Made by a program: the position numbers and the translations under genes. From the NCBI GenBank assembly GCA_947459245.1, contig CANHCV010000004.1, positions 1 through 64,000 of the forward strand: a DNA stretch of 64,000 nucleotides, given 5' to 3'. Positions within the stretch are counted from its first letter, which is position 1, and every line of letters begins with the position of its first letter. Positions 8,581 through 16,521 of the stretch are shown here, piece after piece. The notes under the pieces are model-generated. The model did no database searches, was not told the origin of the DNA, and was given only the letters and a program-made list of their open reading frames with translations. This DNA is from Bacteroidota bacterium. Lineage in GTDB: Bacteria > Bacteroidota > Bacteroidia > UBA7662 > CANHCV01.

Positions 8581-9719
8581 AATGGATTGGAATTTTCTTG
8601 GCGATCATTCCAGTTTTTTTATTGCTTCATACCTATTTAATCTATCCGTTGTCTCAATTGCTTCAATCGAAGTCTAATCAAAGTTATTCCGAGGATTTTC
8701 AACCCCAAGCAACGGTTTTATTGGCGGTGTTTAATGAAAAAGATATCATCGAGCAAAAGATGAAATCCATGTTAACCACCCACTATCCCATGGAGCGTTT
8801 GCAGTTCATTATTGGCTCAGATTGTTCGGATGATGGTACCAATGAAATCATCGAAAGCTTTGTTCGATTGCATTCGAATATTACGTTTTTCCCTTTCCAA
8901 GAGCGAAGAGGAAAGGCCGTGGTGATGGAAGATTTGTTGCAATGGGTTAAGGGTGAAGTGATTGTGTTTACCGATGCCGATACGTTATTTCGCCCAGAAA
9001 CCATTCCCCACCTGCTCGCACCGTTTCAAGATCAAGCCGTTGGTGGGGTTCAAGGGAATTTTCATTCCATTCCTCTGGATCGTACCGAAGCGTTGCAACA
9101 GGAGAGTTTTTTCAATCGCATTGAAATGTCCATCAAAATGCGGCAAAGTAAACAAGGTACCGTTATTGGGGCCATTGGTTCCATTTTTGCCATTCGAAAA
9201 GATCTGTACGAAACAGTACCCTACGGGATTATTGTAGATGACTTCTTTTTGTTCATGACTGTTTTGAGAAAGGGGTATAAAACGGTTTTCGCCGAAAAGT
9301 CAATTTCAGATTTGTACGTTAGTGGCGACCCGATCTTGCAATTTAGGCGCAAAAAGCGCATTGGTTCGGGGAATTTTATGGCCTATTTTATTTTCCAATC
9401 GATGTCTTGGCCGTGGATGGGTAGGGTAGGCTACCACTTTTTTAGTTACAAAGTGCTGCGTTGGTATGGCCCATTTTTGATGATTTTGGCCGCTCTTGGA
9501 TTTTTCATGTTGTTCCCTTGGAGTACTGCAATGGGAATGATTGCCGTAGGATTGGTTCTGGCGTTGGATTGGTTATTCAGGAAAATTGAATTGAAAAGTG
9601 GAGTTTTTAGATATCCTGCGCATTTTTTCTGGATGAATGCCGCGATGTTTCTTGGCTTTTTTCAGTATGTTCTTCGCGGCAATTCGGCTGTTTGGAATAA
9701 TCCGAAAAAGTTGGGTTAA
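8550..9719 (+). CDS. Membrane glycosyltransferase, family 2
   Basis: A processive-type GT2 with one N-terminal helix (residues about 12-33), a GT-A domain and two or three C-terminal helices. Motifs are GSDCSDDGTNEI, the DxD-like FTDAD, VDDFF as the candidate catalytic-base region, and QFRRKKRIGSGN in the place of the QxxRW motif of synthase-like GT2 enzymes. The start ATG lies 31 bases inside the previous gene; no other good start exists in this frame, and the helix follows directly. The product is unknown, and the gene ends convergently, overlapping the next minus-strand gene by 4 bases. Confidence 0.84.
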   Translation: MDASIGYSTIEWIGIFLAIIPVFLLLHTYLIYPLSQLLQSKSNQSYSEDFQPQATVLLAVFNEKDIIEQKMKSMLTTHYPMERLQFIIGSDCSDDGTNEIIESFVRLHSNITFFPFQERRGKAVVMEDLLQWVKGEVIVFTDADTLFRPETIPHLLAPFQDQAVGGVQGNFHSIPLDRTEALQQESFFNRIEMSIKMRQSKQGTVIGAIGSIFAIRKDLYETVPYGIIVDDFFLFMTVLRKGYKTVFAEKSISDLYVSGDPILQFRRKKRIGSGNFMAYFIFQSMSWPWMGRVGYHFFSYKVLRWYGPFLMILAALGFFMLFPWSTAMGMIAVGLVLALDWLFRKIELKSGVFRYPAHFFWMNAAMFLGFFQYVLRGNSAVWNNPKKLG

Positions 9720-12034
9720 CGCAACGGAATGTACCTCGAGAGGATCGCATCTACCAGCTCAGCTTTCAATGGTTTGGATAAAAATCCTTTTACGTTTTTG
9801 AAAGATTTAGCTCGAACAAAGTCATTGGGATTGATGGAAGAGGTAAGAATATGAACCTGAATTTCAAGATTATTTCGTTCCATTTCCTCTAAAAATTCCC
9901 AACCGTTCATGATGGGCATGGATAAATCGAGCAGAATAAAGTCGGGCTCCATGGTTTTATTGATCAACAACTCCAAAGCACGGTGTGCTTCATTGAAATC
10001 GTGAACCACAATGTTGGAGTTTTGGTTGGAAACAACTTTGCTGTTGATCAAATTTTGAAAGGGATCATCATCGATCAACATCACGTTGAGCGATTGAGTA
10101 ATTTCGTAATTTTCGCCCACCACATCTTCAAACTCAACATCCTTCAACAATTCATTCAACTCTTTGATCACCGAATCCATTTTATCGGAAGATTTCAAAA
10201 GCGCATCCAAATACTCCCGATCCAATTTGGTGTCCCCGGAACGCAATACATTCAGGATGGACATGATGGTCGTAAGTGGACCCCTCAAATCGTGGGAATT
10301 GATGTGGGCGTATTTTCTAAGCTTGTTGTATTGGGTGACAAGAATTTCATTCAAACGTTTGATTTTCTTTTCGTTTTGAATGATTTGACTTACGTCAGTT
10401 AAGGTGCCAACAAACCCAACCGGTTGTCCAGCGAGGTCTCTTTCAACTTTCAGGTGAACCATCACTTGTCGGGTTCCTTCTTCGGTTGAAAAGGCAAGGT
10501 TATCTTCAATCACTTCGTGTTCGTCAACGCCAGAAATCAATTGTTGCCAACGTGAGAAAAAACGAATGCGATCTTTTTCATCCAAGTTTTTGGTCCAACC
10601 GAATCCTTCCGCATCCATTTTAGCAACCCCGATAATTTGTTCGCCTTGGTCGTTTAGGAAGTTGCAAAGTCCTTCAAGGTTGGTTTTGAAAATGCCAACA
10701 GGAACAACCTTGATGAGGTCATTCAGGGTTCGTTCTGCTTTAGCAATGCGTTTTTCTTGTTCAAGCTGATCGGTCACATCGGTTTCGATGGCGATGAGTT
10801 TGTGTGTTTCGGCAACGTGGTCGAAATGAAAAATTCCTTTGCAATGAATCCAACGGATTCCTTGTTGCGGATGTTCAATTCTAAATTGTTGATCGAGATC
10901 GGATTTCGTTTGAACGGAATGATAGAGGGCCTTGGTAAAGGCTGCGCGATCCTCTGAATAAATGCTTGCTAAGAAATTGGATTCAGACGGTTCTAAGGAA
11001 TCTGATAATCCGAACAATTGGTGGTGTTCGTTGGACCACCAAAAACGATTGTTTTCAAGGTCGTATTCCCAAACTCCCGATCCGGTTAGGCCGAGGGCGA
11101 GGCTCAGTTTTTGAGTGGACTGATCGGCCGTTTCCGATTTGGACTTTTCTGAAGTGATATCGGAAAATTGAACCACAATTCCTTCAAAAGAAAGGTTGCT
11201 TTTTTGAAAAATGGGGAACGTATTCACCTCAATCCAGCGGTGGTTTCCTCGAATGCTTTTGAGGTGATACGATTGCTTGATGGACTCTCCTTGCAAGGTT
11301 TGTTGAATGATGGAATCAAACATTCCATACAATTCTCCTTTCAGGTATTGGGTAATCGGTTTGTTGATTTCTAATTCTTGATCGAAAACGCGTTGGAAAA
11401 AAGGACGTGCCTTTTGGTTGTGCGCTTGAATGAATCCGTTTTGATTGATGAACAACGTTGGTTGTGGAGCAGAGTCGAAAATGGATTGAAAGATGGAATG
11501 GTCTTCTGTTTTTTGTTTCTCTGGGATCATTGCTCCGATCAAACGAACCGGTTCGTCGTACAGAAAGAGGTATTGGAAACGCAATTTCCAGGTGGACTCC
11601 TTTTTTCCTGTTAATAAGGATAGTGGGATGTTGAATGCCTCTTTTTTACCGAAGTTTTTAACGAGTTCCGTAACAATTTTGGGTCGATCTTTCGAAGAAA
11701 TCGAATTTTGAAAACTACCAAAAGTAAACGAAATGGCGTTCAACTTCGATCCAGCCATTTTTGCGAGGGAAGAATTGAACACCAACGCATTTTCATCGAA
11801 ATCGAACTCCAAGCAATAAAGCTGGGGCGAAAGCTTCGCAACATCTGCAAAGAACAGTTCTTTCTGGAATTGAAGGGAGTGGTGTTCGGAAGGGATGAGC
11901 TCGTCTTGAATATCAATTTGAACAAATCCCATGGTTTCAGAAACCGCCAAGGATAGTTCAGATAGCTTTTCTGTTTGATCGGTTATTTCGGTCAACCCCT
12001 TTAAAATCAAACTTAATCGTGGACGGTAGTTCAT
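9716..12034 (-). CDS. PAS-HisKA-receiver signalling protein lacking a histidine-kinase ATPase domain
   Basis: A soluble 772-residue protein without membrane helices. PAS-like domains occupy about residues 175-295, 300-425 and 430-550, with a less clear first domain before them. A HisKA-like helix pair at about 555-635 contains HINSHDLRGPL, with His581 as candidate phosphoacceptor. A receiver domain runs from about 650 to 772, with IDDD, LLDLSMP (Asp703), LTSS and the Lys in LSKPL. Only about 70 residues separate His581 from the receiver domain, so the HATPase_c domain (N, G1, F and G2 boxes) is absent. Without an ATPase partner it could not autophosphorylate; it may act as a phosphorelay, scaffold or phosphatase. 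TATCTTTG lies 7 bases upstream of the ATG. Confidence 0.85.
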   Translation of the reverse strand: MNYRPRLSLILKGLTEITDQTEKLSELSLAVSETMGFVQIDIQDELIPSEHHSLQFQKELFFADVAKLSPQLYCLEFDFDENALVFNSSLAKMAGSKLNAISFTFGSFQNSISSKDRPKIVTELVKNFGKKEAFNIPLSLLTGKKESTWKLRFQYLFLYDEPVRLIGAMIPEKQKTEDHSIFQSIFDSAPQPTLFINQNGFIQAHNQKARPFFQRVFDQELEINKPITQYLKGELYGMFDSIIQQTLQGESIKQSYHLKSIRGNHRWIEVNTFPIFQKSNLSFEGIVVQFSDITSEKSKSETADQSTQKLSLALGLTGSGVWEYDLENNRFWWSNEHHQLFGLSDSLEPSESNFLASIYSEDRAAFTKALYHSVQTKSDLDQQFRIEHPQQGIRWIHCKGIFHFDHVAETHKLIAIETDVTDQLEQEKRIAKAERTLNDLIKVVPVGIFKTNLEGLCNFLNDQGEQIIGVAKMDAEGFGWTKNLDEKDRIRFFSRWQQLISGVDEHEVIEDNLAFSTEEGTRQVMVHLKVERDLAGQPVGFVGTLTDVSQIIQNEKKIKRLNEILVTQYNKLRKYAHINSHDLRGPLTTIMSILNVLRSGDTKLDREYLDALLKSSDKMDSVIKELNELLKDVEFEDVVGENYEITQSLNVMLIDDDPFQNLINSKVVSNQNSNIVVHDFNEAHRALELLINKTMEPDFILLDLSMPIMNGWEFLEEMERNNLEIQVHILTSSINPNDFVRAKSFKNVKGFLSKPLKAELVDAILSRYIPLR

Positions 12035-12041
12035 GCTTCTT

Positions 12042-12049
12042 CAAAGATA
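12042..12049 (-). promoter_or_regulatory. Promoter -7 box of the PAS/HisKA/receiver gene
   Basis: TATCTTTG on the minus strand (12049-12042) matches TAnnTTTG and lies 7 bases upstream of the ATG at 12034. This supports that start and argues against a plus-strand gene in the same spacer. Confidence 0.65.
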
Positions 12050-12202
12050 TGAAAAGAATAAATCTTTCCATGTCGTTCCCAAATGTAGAAAATACTTTCG
12101 AGGAATTAGAAAGAAAACTCAAGGAGATCCTTGCCTTTTTACCCAATTTTTCAACGTTTAAAAAAGAGAGTGTGGAAAAAGTTTTTCAAATTGAGAAAAT
12201 GT

Positions 12203-13204
12203 CTAAAAATTAGGAATTTTTCTCTTGTATCCTAGTCCAAGGATGTTCCCTAAACCGTAACTTAAATGAAAAAGCAAAAATCCAAAGGGGAGAAAAAGCC
12301 TTAAAAAGCCTTTCGCTTTTGGGTGGGAAAGGCTGAAATATACAGCTAATCCAAAATACAGCACATTGGCCAATCCCCAGATGAAACCAGGAATTGCAAA
12401 GGCCGAGCAACAAAAGGATAAACCAACCGAAAGTCCGCCAAGCACTTGACCTGCAAAAAACAATCCAGGGAAAAAGTGGTACCACTTCATGCAGGGGAAT
12501 TTCATTAACAGGGTTTTGGTGTTCCAAACTCCCGACTTTAAGGCATATTGGAGGAGCTTTCGGTAGGATCGTGGCGGATGGTAAGAAGCCGAAATTTCGT
12601 TGGTCACATATAGTTTGAATCCGGCCTTTACCAACTTGTAATTCATGTCGTTATCCTGATTTCGAGCCAATTCTGGATGGTACATTCCTACCGATTCAAC
12701 GGCTTTTTTGTCGAAAAGTGGTAAACTAACGGAATCGGTAAATCCACTTTTCCCGATGCGATAACTTTGGGAAGACACTCCAAACGAAGACGTAGAAATG
12801 CAATGAACCAACCTGCTTTCAAAATCGGTCGATTCAAGAATTGGAAGTACCCTTCCCGAAACGCCCACCGCACCGGTAGTTTGCATGGTTTCCCAAAGAA
12901 TTTGCAAGTAACGTGGTGGGTAGTAGGTGTGGGCGTTGATCAACGCAAAATGACTTCCTTTGGAATTTTTGATGCCTAAATTAAAGGCGTGATTGGCGGT
13001 TTTTTGTGGATTTGAAATGAGTCGAATGCGGGAATCTTTTTGTTCCCATGCTGAAATGATTTCCAAAGTACCATCCGTTGAACCTCCATCAACAACTAAA
13101 ATTTCTAAATCAAAAGTTGGGCATTCCTGATTGCTCATTTGGGAAAGAACCGAATCTATGGTTCTTTTTTCTTGGTAACACGGAATGATGGCAGTGATAA
13201 TCAT
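12203..13204 (-). CDS. Membrane-anchored glycosyltransferase, family 2 (ExoA-like)
   Basis: A 333-residue GT2 starting MIITAIIPCYQEK. The GT-A domain shows VVDGGSTDGT and ARNQDNDMNYKLVKAG; the C-terminal third has three or four membrane helices, as in ExoA-type succinoglycan transferases. The DAH-type metal motif expected after the sheet appears as INAHTYYPP, with Asn in place of Asp. An in-frame TTG three codons upstream overlaps the TACTTTTG promoter box, so I prefer the ATG at 13204. The substrate is unknown. It diverges from the next GT4 gene. Confidence 0.82.
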   Translation of the reverse strand: MIITAIIPCYQEKRTIDSVLSQMSNQECPTFDLEILVVDGGSTDGTLEIISAWEQKDSRIRLISNPQKTANHAFNLGIKNSKGSHFALINAHTYYPPRYLQILWETMQTTGAVGVSGRVLPILESTDFESRLVHCISTSSFGVSSQSYRIGKSGFTDSVSLPLFDKKAVESVGMYHPELARNQDNDMNYKLVKAGFKLYVTNEISASYHPPRSYRKLLQYALKSGVWNTKTLLMKFPCMKWYHFFPGLFFAGQVLGGLSVGLSFCCSAFAIPGFIWGLANVLYFGLAVYFSLSHPKAKGFLRLFLPFGFLLFHLSYGLGNILGLGYKRKIPNF

Positions 13205-13210
13205 CTGTTG

Positions 13211-13218
13211 CAAAAGTA
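13211..13218 (-). promoter_or_regulatory. Promoter -7 box of the ExoA-like gene
   Basis: TACTTTTG on the minus strand matches TAnnTTTG and ends 6 bases upstream of the ATG at 13204. Confidence 0.6.
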
Positions 13219-13260
13219 CATTTCTTTGGAATATTTTTCCATATCACTTCATTTTATGGG

Positions 13261-13268
13261 TATTTTTG
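13261..13268 (+). promoter_or_regulatory. Promoter -7 box of the divergent GT4 gene
   Basis: TATTTTTG matches TAnnTTTG and lies 5 bases before the ATG at 13274. This supports that start over longer in-frame extensions running into the divergent gene. Confidence 0.6.
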
Positions 13269-13273
13269 TGTCA

Positions 13274-14311
13274 ATGCGAGTGATTTACATTGGAAATAAG
13301 CTGAGTAAAACCGGCGGAATTAATCCAACCTCCATTGAAACGTTGGGGGTTCAATTGAAGGATATTGGCTGTGAAATGAAGTATTCCTCATCGGTTAAAA
13401 ATCAGTTTTTGCGGTGGTTGGATATGGCTTTTGCCATCATTCGCTTGCGCCGCTGGGCACAAATTGTTTTGATCGATACCTACAGCTCAAAAGCGTTCTT
13501 TTTTGCTTGGTTGGTGGCTCGTTTGTGCTATTTCTTTAAGATTCCGTATTTCCCCATTTTAAGAGGTGGAAATTTGAAAGAACGAATTAAAAGTTCTCCA
13601 AAACTTTGCGATCATGTCTTTTCCCATTCCTACATGAATATCGGTGTAAGTCATTTTTTGAAATCTACTTTTGAAGAAAAGGGGTATTCTTTTCAGATGA
13701 TTCCCAACAATATTCCTGTTCGGGAATACGAATTTCAAATTAGAAAGCAATGTAGTCCCCAAATTTTGTGGGTAAGGTCCATGAATCAGGTTTACAATCC
13801 CTTGATGGCCCTCGATATTTTTAAATTGGTAAAAGTGGAATTTCCAGATGCCACCCTCGCCATGGTGGGCCCCGATAAAGACGGTAGTTTAGGCGAGTTC
13901 AACGAATATGCTAAAACATTGGGATTGAACGATTCAGCTTGGACCACCGGCGGAAAATCGAAAAAAGAATGGAGGGAATATTCCAAAGATTTTTCGGTTT
14001 TTTTGAGCACCACCAATATCGACAATACGCCCATTTCTGTCATTGAGGCCATGGCACTTGGCTTACCCGTTGTTACTACCAATGTGGGTGGAGTGCCATT
14101 CATCATTCAGAACGGAGAAAACGGATTGCTCTATCCTCCCAAAGATCCACAGGCCGGCGCTAATGCCATTCTTTCCATCTTGAAAAATGCTCAGCTTGCC
14201 GAAGAACTTTCTGCCAACGGACGGAAAACGGTGGAGGCCTGGGATTGGGAAGTGGTGAAACACCAATGGAAAAGTTTATTCGAATCGGCCATCCAAAAAT
14301 CAAAATCTTGA
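13274..14311 (+). CDS. Glycosyltransferase, GT4-like
   Basis: A 345-residue GT-B enzyme starting MRVIYIGNKLSKTGG. The donor-binding half contains VFLSTTNIDNTPISVIEAMA and LGLPVVTTNVGGVPFII, the GT4 signature with Glu in VIEAMALG, followed by the usual NGLLYPPKDP. The frame is open 45 codons further upstream, but those would overlap the divergent gene and precede the promoter box. Its 3' end overlaps the next gene's TTG start (TTGA). It belongs to the group of glycosyltransferases that probably builds a surface polysaccharide; the sugar specificity is unknown. Confidence 0.86.
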   Translation: MRVIYIGNKLSKTGGINPTSIETLGVQLKDIGCEMKYSSSVKNQFLRWLDMAFAIIRLRRWAQIVLIDTYSSKAFFFAWLVARLCYFFKIPYFPILRGGNLKERIKSSPKLCDHVFSHSYMNIGVSHFLKSTFEEKGYSFQMIPNNIPVREYEFQIRKQCSPQILWVRSMNQVYNPLMALDIFKLVKVEFPDATLAMVGPDKDGSLGEFNEYAKTLGLNDSAWTTGGKSKKEWREYSKDFSVFLSTTNIDNTPISVIEAMALGLPVVTTNVGGVPFIIQNGENGLLYPPKDPQAGANAILSILKNAQLAEELSANGRKTVEAWDWEVVKHQWKSLFESAIQKSKS

Positions 14312-15498
14312 AAATCATTGTTTTTTACCAGTATTTCGGCACCCCGAACGGCGGTTGGAGCACCCGCGTGTACGAAATGTGCCGAAGGTGGGTTGCTCAA
14401 GGAGCGGAAGTAACGGTGGTGACCAGCCCTTACGACAAATCCGATATTTCAGCTCAGCGGTTTTTTGACACCCAATATTTTGAAGGCATCAAGGTTAAAA
14501 TCATCAACCTTCCTCAATCCAATAAACACCCCATTTGGAAACGAATTTATACGTTTCTTGGATTTTCATTTTTCTCACTTTGGTATGCATTGGTAGAGAA
14601 CTACGACATTGCCATCGCTTCTTCGGGTCCCATTACCATCGGTTTGCCTGGCTTGGTGGCCAAGTGGATTCGTAGGAAGAAACTGATTTTTGAAGTTCGG
14701 GATTTATGGCCATTAGGAGCCATAGAATTGGGAATGATTCGAAACAAAGGACTTCAAAAAATAGCTCTTTTTGCTGAAAAAACCTTTTACCAAGCTTCCG
14801 ATTTTATTGTCACTTGTTCGGATGGCATGACTGAAAATATCCAAAAACGATTTCCCAAATTGGATGTTCGAACCATCCCCAATGCCAGCGATGTTGCGCT
14901 TTTTCAAAAGAAAACCTCATTTGTTTTGCCTGAAAAATATCAAGGTAAAAAAATCGTTGTTTACACCGGTTCGTTGGGAGCCATGGACAATTGCGAGCAA
15001 ATGATTCGTGGAATTGCAGCGTTTTCTCCTCGAACAGATGTTTGTTTTGTGATCATTGGAGAGGGAGCAGAAAAGCCTCAACTCATGGATCTCGCTCGAA
15101 CCTTGCAAATTCAAAACATTGAATTTTTGGGTTTAATTCCGAAGGTGGAGGTGATTGGGTGGTTGCAAAACGCGTATGCTGCGTTGGTTACTTTCCGCAA
15201 TTTGGAAGTTTTTCAAACCAGCTCTCCCAATAAGTTGTTTGATGCTTTCGCTGCAGGGGTTCCCCTCATTCAAAATACCCAAGGTTGGATCAAAAGCTTG
15301 TTCATCGAAGTTCCCTGCGGCATCAATGTTCCTCAAGAGAATGCTGCTGAATTTGGAAAAGCCATCGAGAGAATGGTAACTTCTGCAGAAGATCGGAACG
15401 AAATGGCTGCAAAATCAAAATTGCTTGGAGAAACCAAGTTTAATCGGGATCATTTGGCCGAAGAATATTTTCAATGGATGAAAAAATTAAGGCCATGA
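14308..15498 (+). CDS. Glycosyltransferase, GT4-like (WbuB-type)
   Basis: A 396-residue GT-B protein whose start region reads KIIVFYQYFGTPNGGWSTR. It contains FEVRDLWPLGAIELG and QTSSPNKLFDAFAAGVPLI, both typical of WbuB-like transferases that act on O-antigen or capsule precursors. The most likely start is the TTG overlapping the previous stop as TTGA, because the conserved first strand begins there. An ATG 63 bases upstream in frame would add residues unlike the family. It overlaps the epimerase gene (ATGA). The substrate is unknown. Confidence 0.83.
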   Translation: MKIIVFYQYFGTPNGGWSTRVYEMCRRWVAQGAEVTVVTSPYDKSDISAQRFFDTQYFEGIKVKIINLPQSNKHPIWKRIYTFLGFSFFSLWYALVENYDIAIASSGPITIGLPGLVAKWIRRKKLIFEVRDLWPLGAIELGMIRNKGLQKIALFAEKTFYQASDFIVTCSDGMTENIQKRFPKLDVRTIPNASDVALFQKKTSFVLPEKYQGKKIVVYTGSLGAMDNCEQMIRGIAAFSPRTDVCFVIIGEGAEKPQLMDLARTLQIQNIEFLGLIPKVEVIGWLQNAYAALVTFRNLEVFQTSSPNKLFDAFAAGVPLIQNTQGWIKSLFIEVPCGINVPQENAAEFGKAIERMVTSAEDRNEMAAKSKLLGETKFNRDHLAEEYFQWMKKLRP

Positions 15499-16400
15499 AA
15501 AAAGTGCTGTTAACCGGATCCTCCGGATTTTTAGGAAAATACCTTTTGAAGGCTTGCGATGAAAATGATTTTTCTGCCGTAAGTGTGGGTCGCTCTTCGG
15601 CTAATCAGGTGGTGTGCGATTTGAAAACGGCCGTTCCGCAAATTCCAAAGGAGGAGTTCGAAAAGGTGATCTTTGCCGCTGGAAAAGCGCATTTGGTTCC
15701 CAAAACGGAAGCGGAAAAACAAGACTTTTTCGATGTGAACGTTACGGGATTAAAGCATTTCTTGGAAGGCCTTCAAGGCGTGAAAGTGAATCAATTTGTT
15801 TTCATCAGTACGGTGTCGGTTTACGGTTTGTGGAAGGGCAATAACATTTCCGAAAGTGATCCGCTTTTGTCGGAAGAGCCGTATGGAAAGTCGAAAATTG
15901 AAGCCGAGGAAATGTTGGTGAATTGGGGAAATAAACATGATGTGCCGGTTATCATTTTCCGAATTCCCTTGTTGGCTGGAGCAAATCCGCCTGGAAATTT
16001 GGGCGAAATGATCGCGGCTATCAATAAAAATCGGTACCCCCGACTAGGTAAAGGATCAGCACGGAAATCGATGGTCTTGGCCGAGGATGTGGCTCAATTT
16101 TGCTTGCATCTTAAAGGACAAGAATCCGGAATTTTTAATCTAACCGACCAGCAACATCCTTCTTTTTTTGAAATTGAAATGCATTTGAGAAAGCAACTAA
16201 ACAAGCCTAATTCGATCGTAATTCCAACTTTTGTAGCTCGGTTGTTGGCGTTGTTCGGTGACTTGCTTCCGAAATTTCCGATGGATTCCCATCGTTATAA
16301 AAAAATGACCTTGGACCTAACATTCGATTCTAGGAAAGCGGCCTCGGAATTGGGTTGGAAACCGCGCAGGGTTATCGATGTTGATTTCTTGAAAAAATGA
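15495..16400 (+). CDS. NAD-dependent epimerase/dehydratase (extended SDR)
   Basis: A 301-residue nucleotide-sugar-type epimerase or reductase. The N-terminal NAD site is TGSSGFLGKYL, the active site SxxxYxxxK appears as STVSVYG with YGKSK, and the C-terminal half has the expected ARKSMVLAEDVAQFC. Start ATG overlaps the previous stop as ATGA. In a run of glycosyltransferases it probably makes or reduces a sugar nucleotide such as a 4-keto sugar, but the exact substrate cannot be read from sequence. It is the last gene of the run; clpC follows with its own promoter. Confidence 0.83.
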   Translation: MKKVLLTGSSGFLGKYLLKACDENDFSAVSVGRSSANQVVCDLKTAVPQIPKEEFEKVIFAAGKAHLVPKTEAEKQDFFDVNVTGLKHFLEGLQGVKVNQFVFISTVSVYGLWKGNNISESDPLLSEEPYGKSKIEAEEMLVNWGNKHDVPVIIFRIPLLAGANPPGNLGEMIAAINKNRYPRLGKGSARKSMVLAEDVAQFCLHLKGQESGIFNLTDQQHPSFFEIEMHLRKQLNKPNSIVIPTFVARLLALFGDLLPKFPMDSHRYKKMTLDLTFDSRKAASELGWKPRRVIDVDFLKK

Positions 16401-16491
16401 TCCCTTTTCTTCGGCGAGAAATGTGAATAATTATTGCCGATTGTCTGATAAGTTGTGCAGGATTGGTTCTACATTTTCTTGCAGAAAATCT

Positions 16492-16499
16492 TACCTTTG
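16492..16499 (+). promoter_or_regulatory. Promoter -7 box of clpC
   Basis: TACCTTTG matches TAnnTTTG and lies 22 bases upstream of the clpC ATG. No clear -33 element is seen at ideal spacing (TTG at 16464). I see no CtsR-type operator or CIRCE element. Confidence 0.6.
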
Positions 16500-16521
16500 A
16501 AGCTATTAAAATGGTAATTCC

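Noticed and set aside
9983-10402. Plus-strand frame inside the PAS/HisKA/receiver gene
   Set aside because: Antisense to conserved H-box and receiver codons, with no signal of its own.
12049-12213. Plus-strand open frame of about 54 codons between two minus-strand genes
   Set aside because: Its start coincides with the TATCTTTG promoter of the minus-strand PAS/HisKA gene, its end runs into the next gene, and I see no independent promoter. The Lys/Phe-rich composition follows from the AT-rich spacer.
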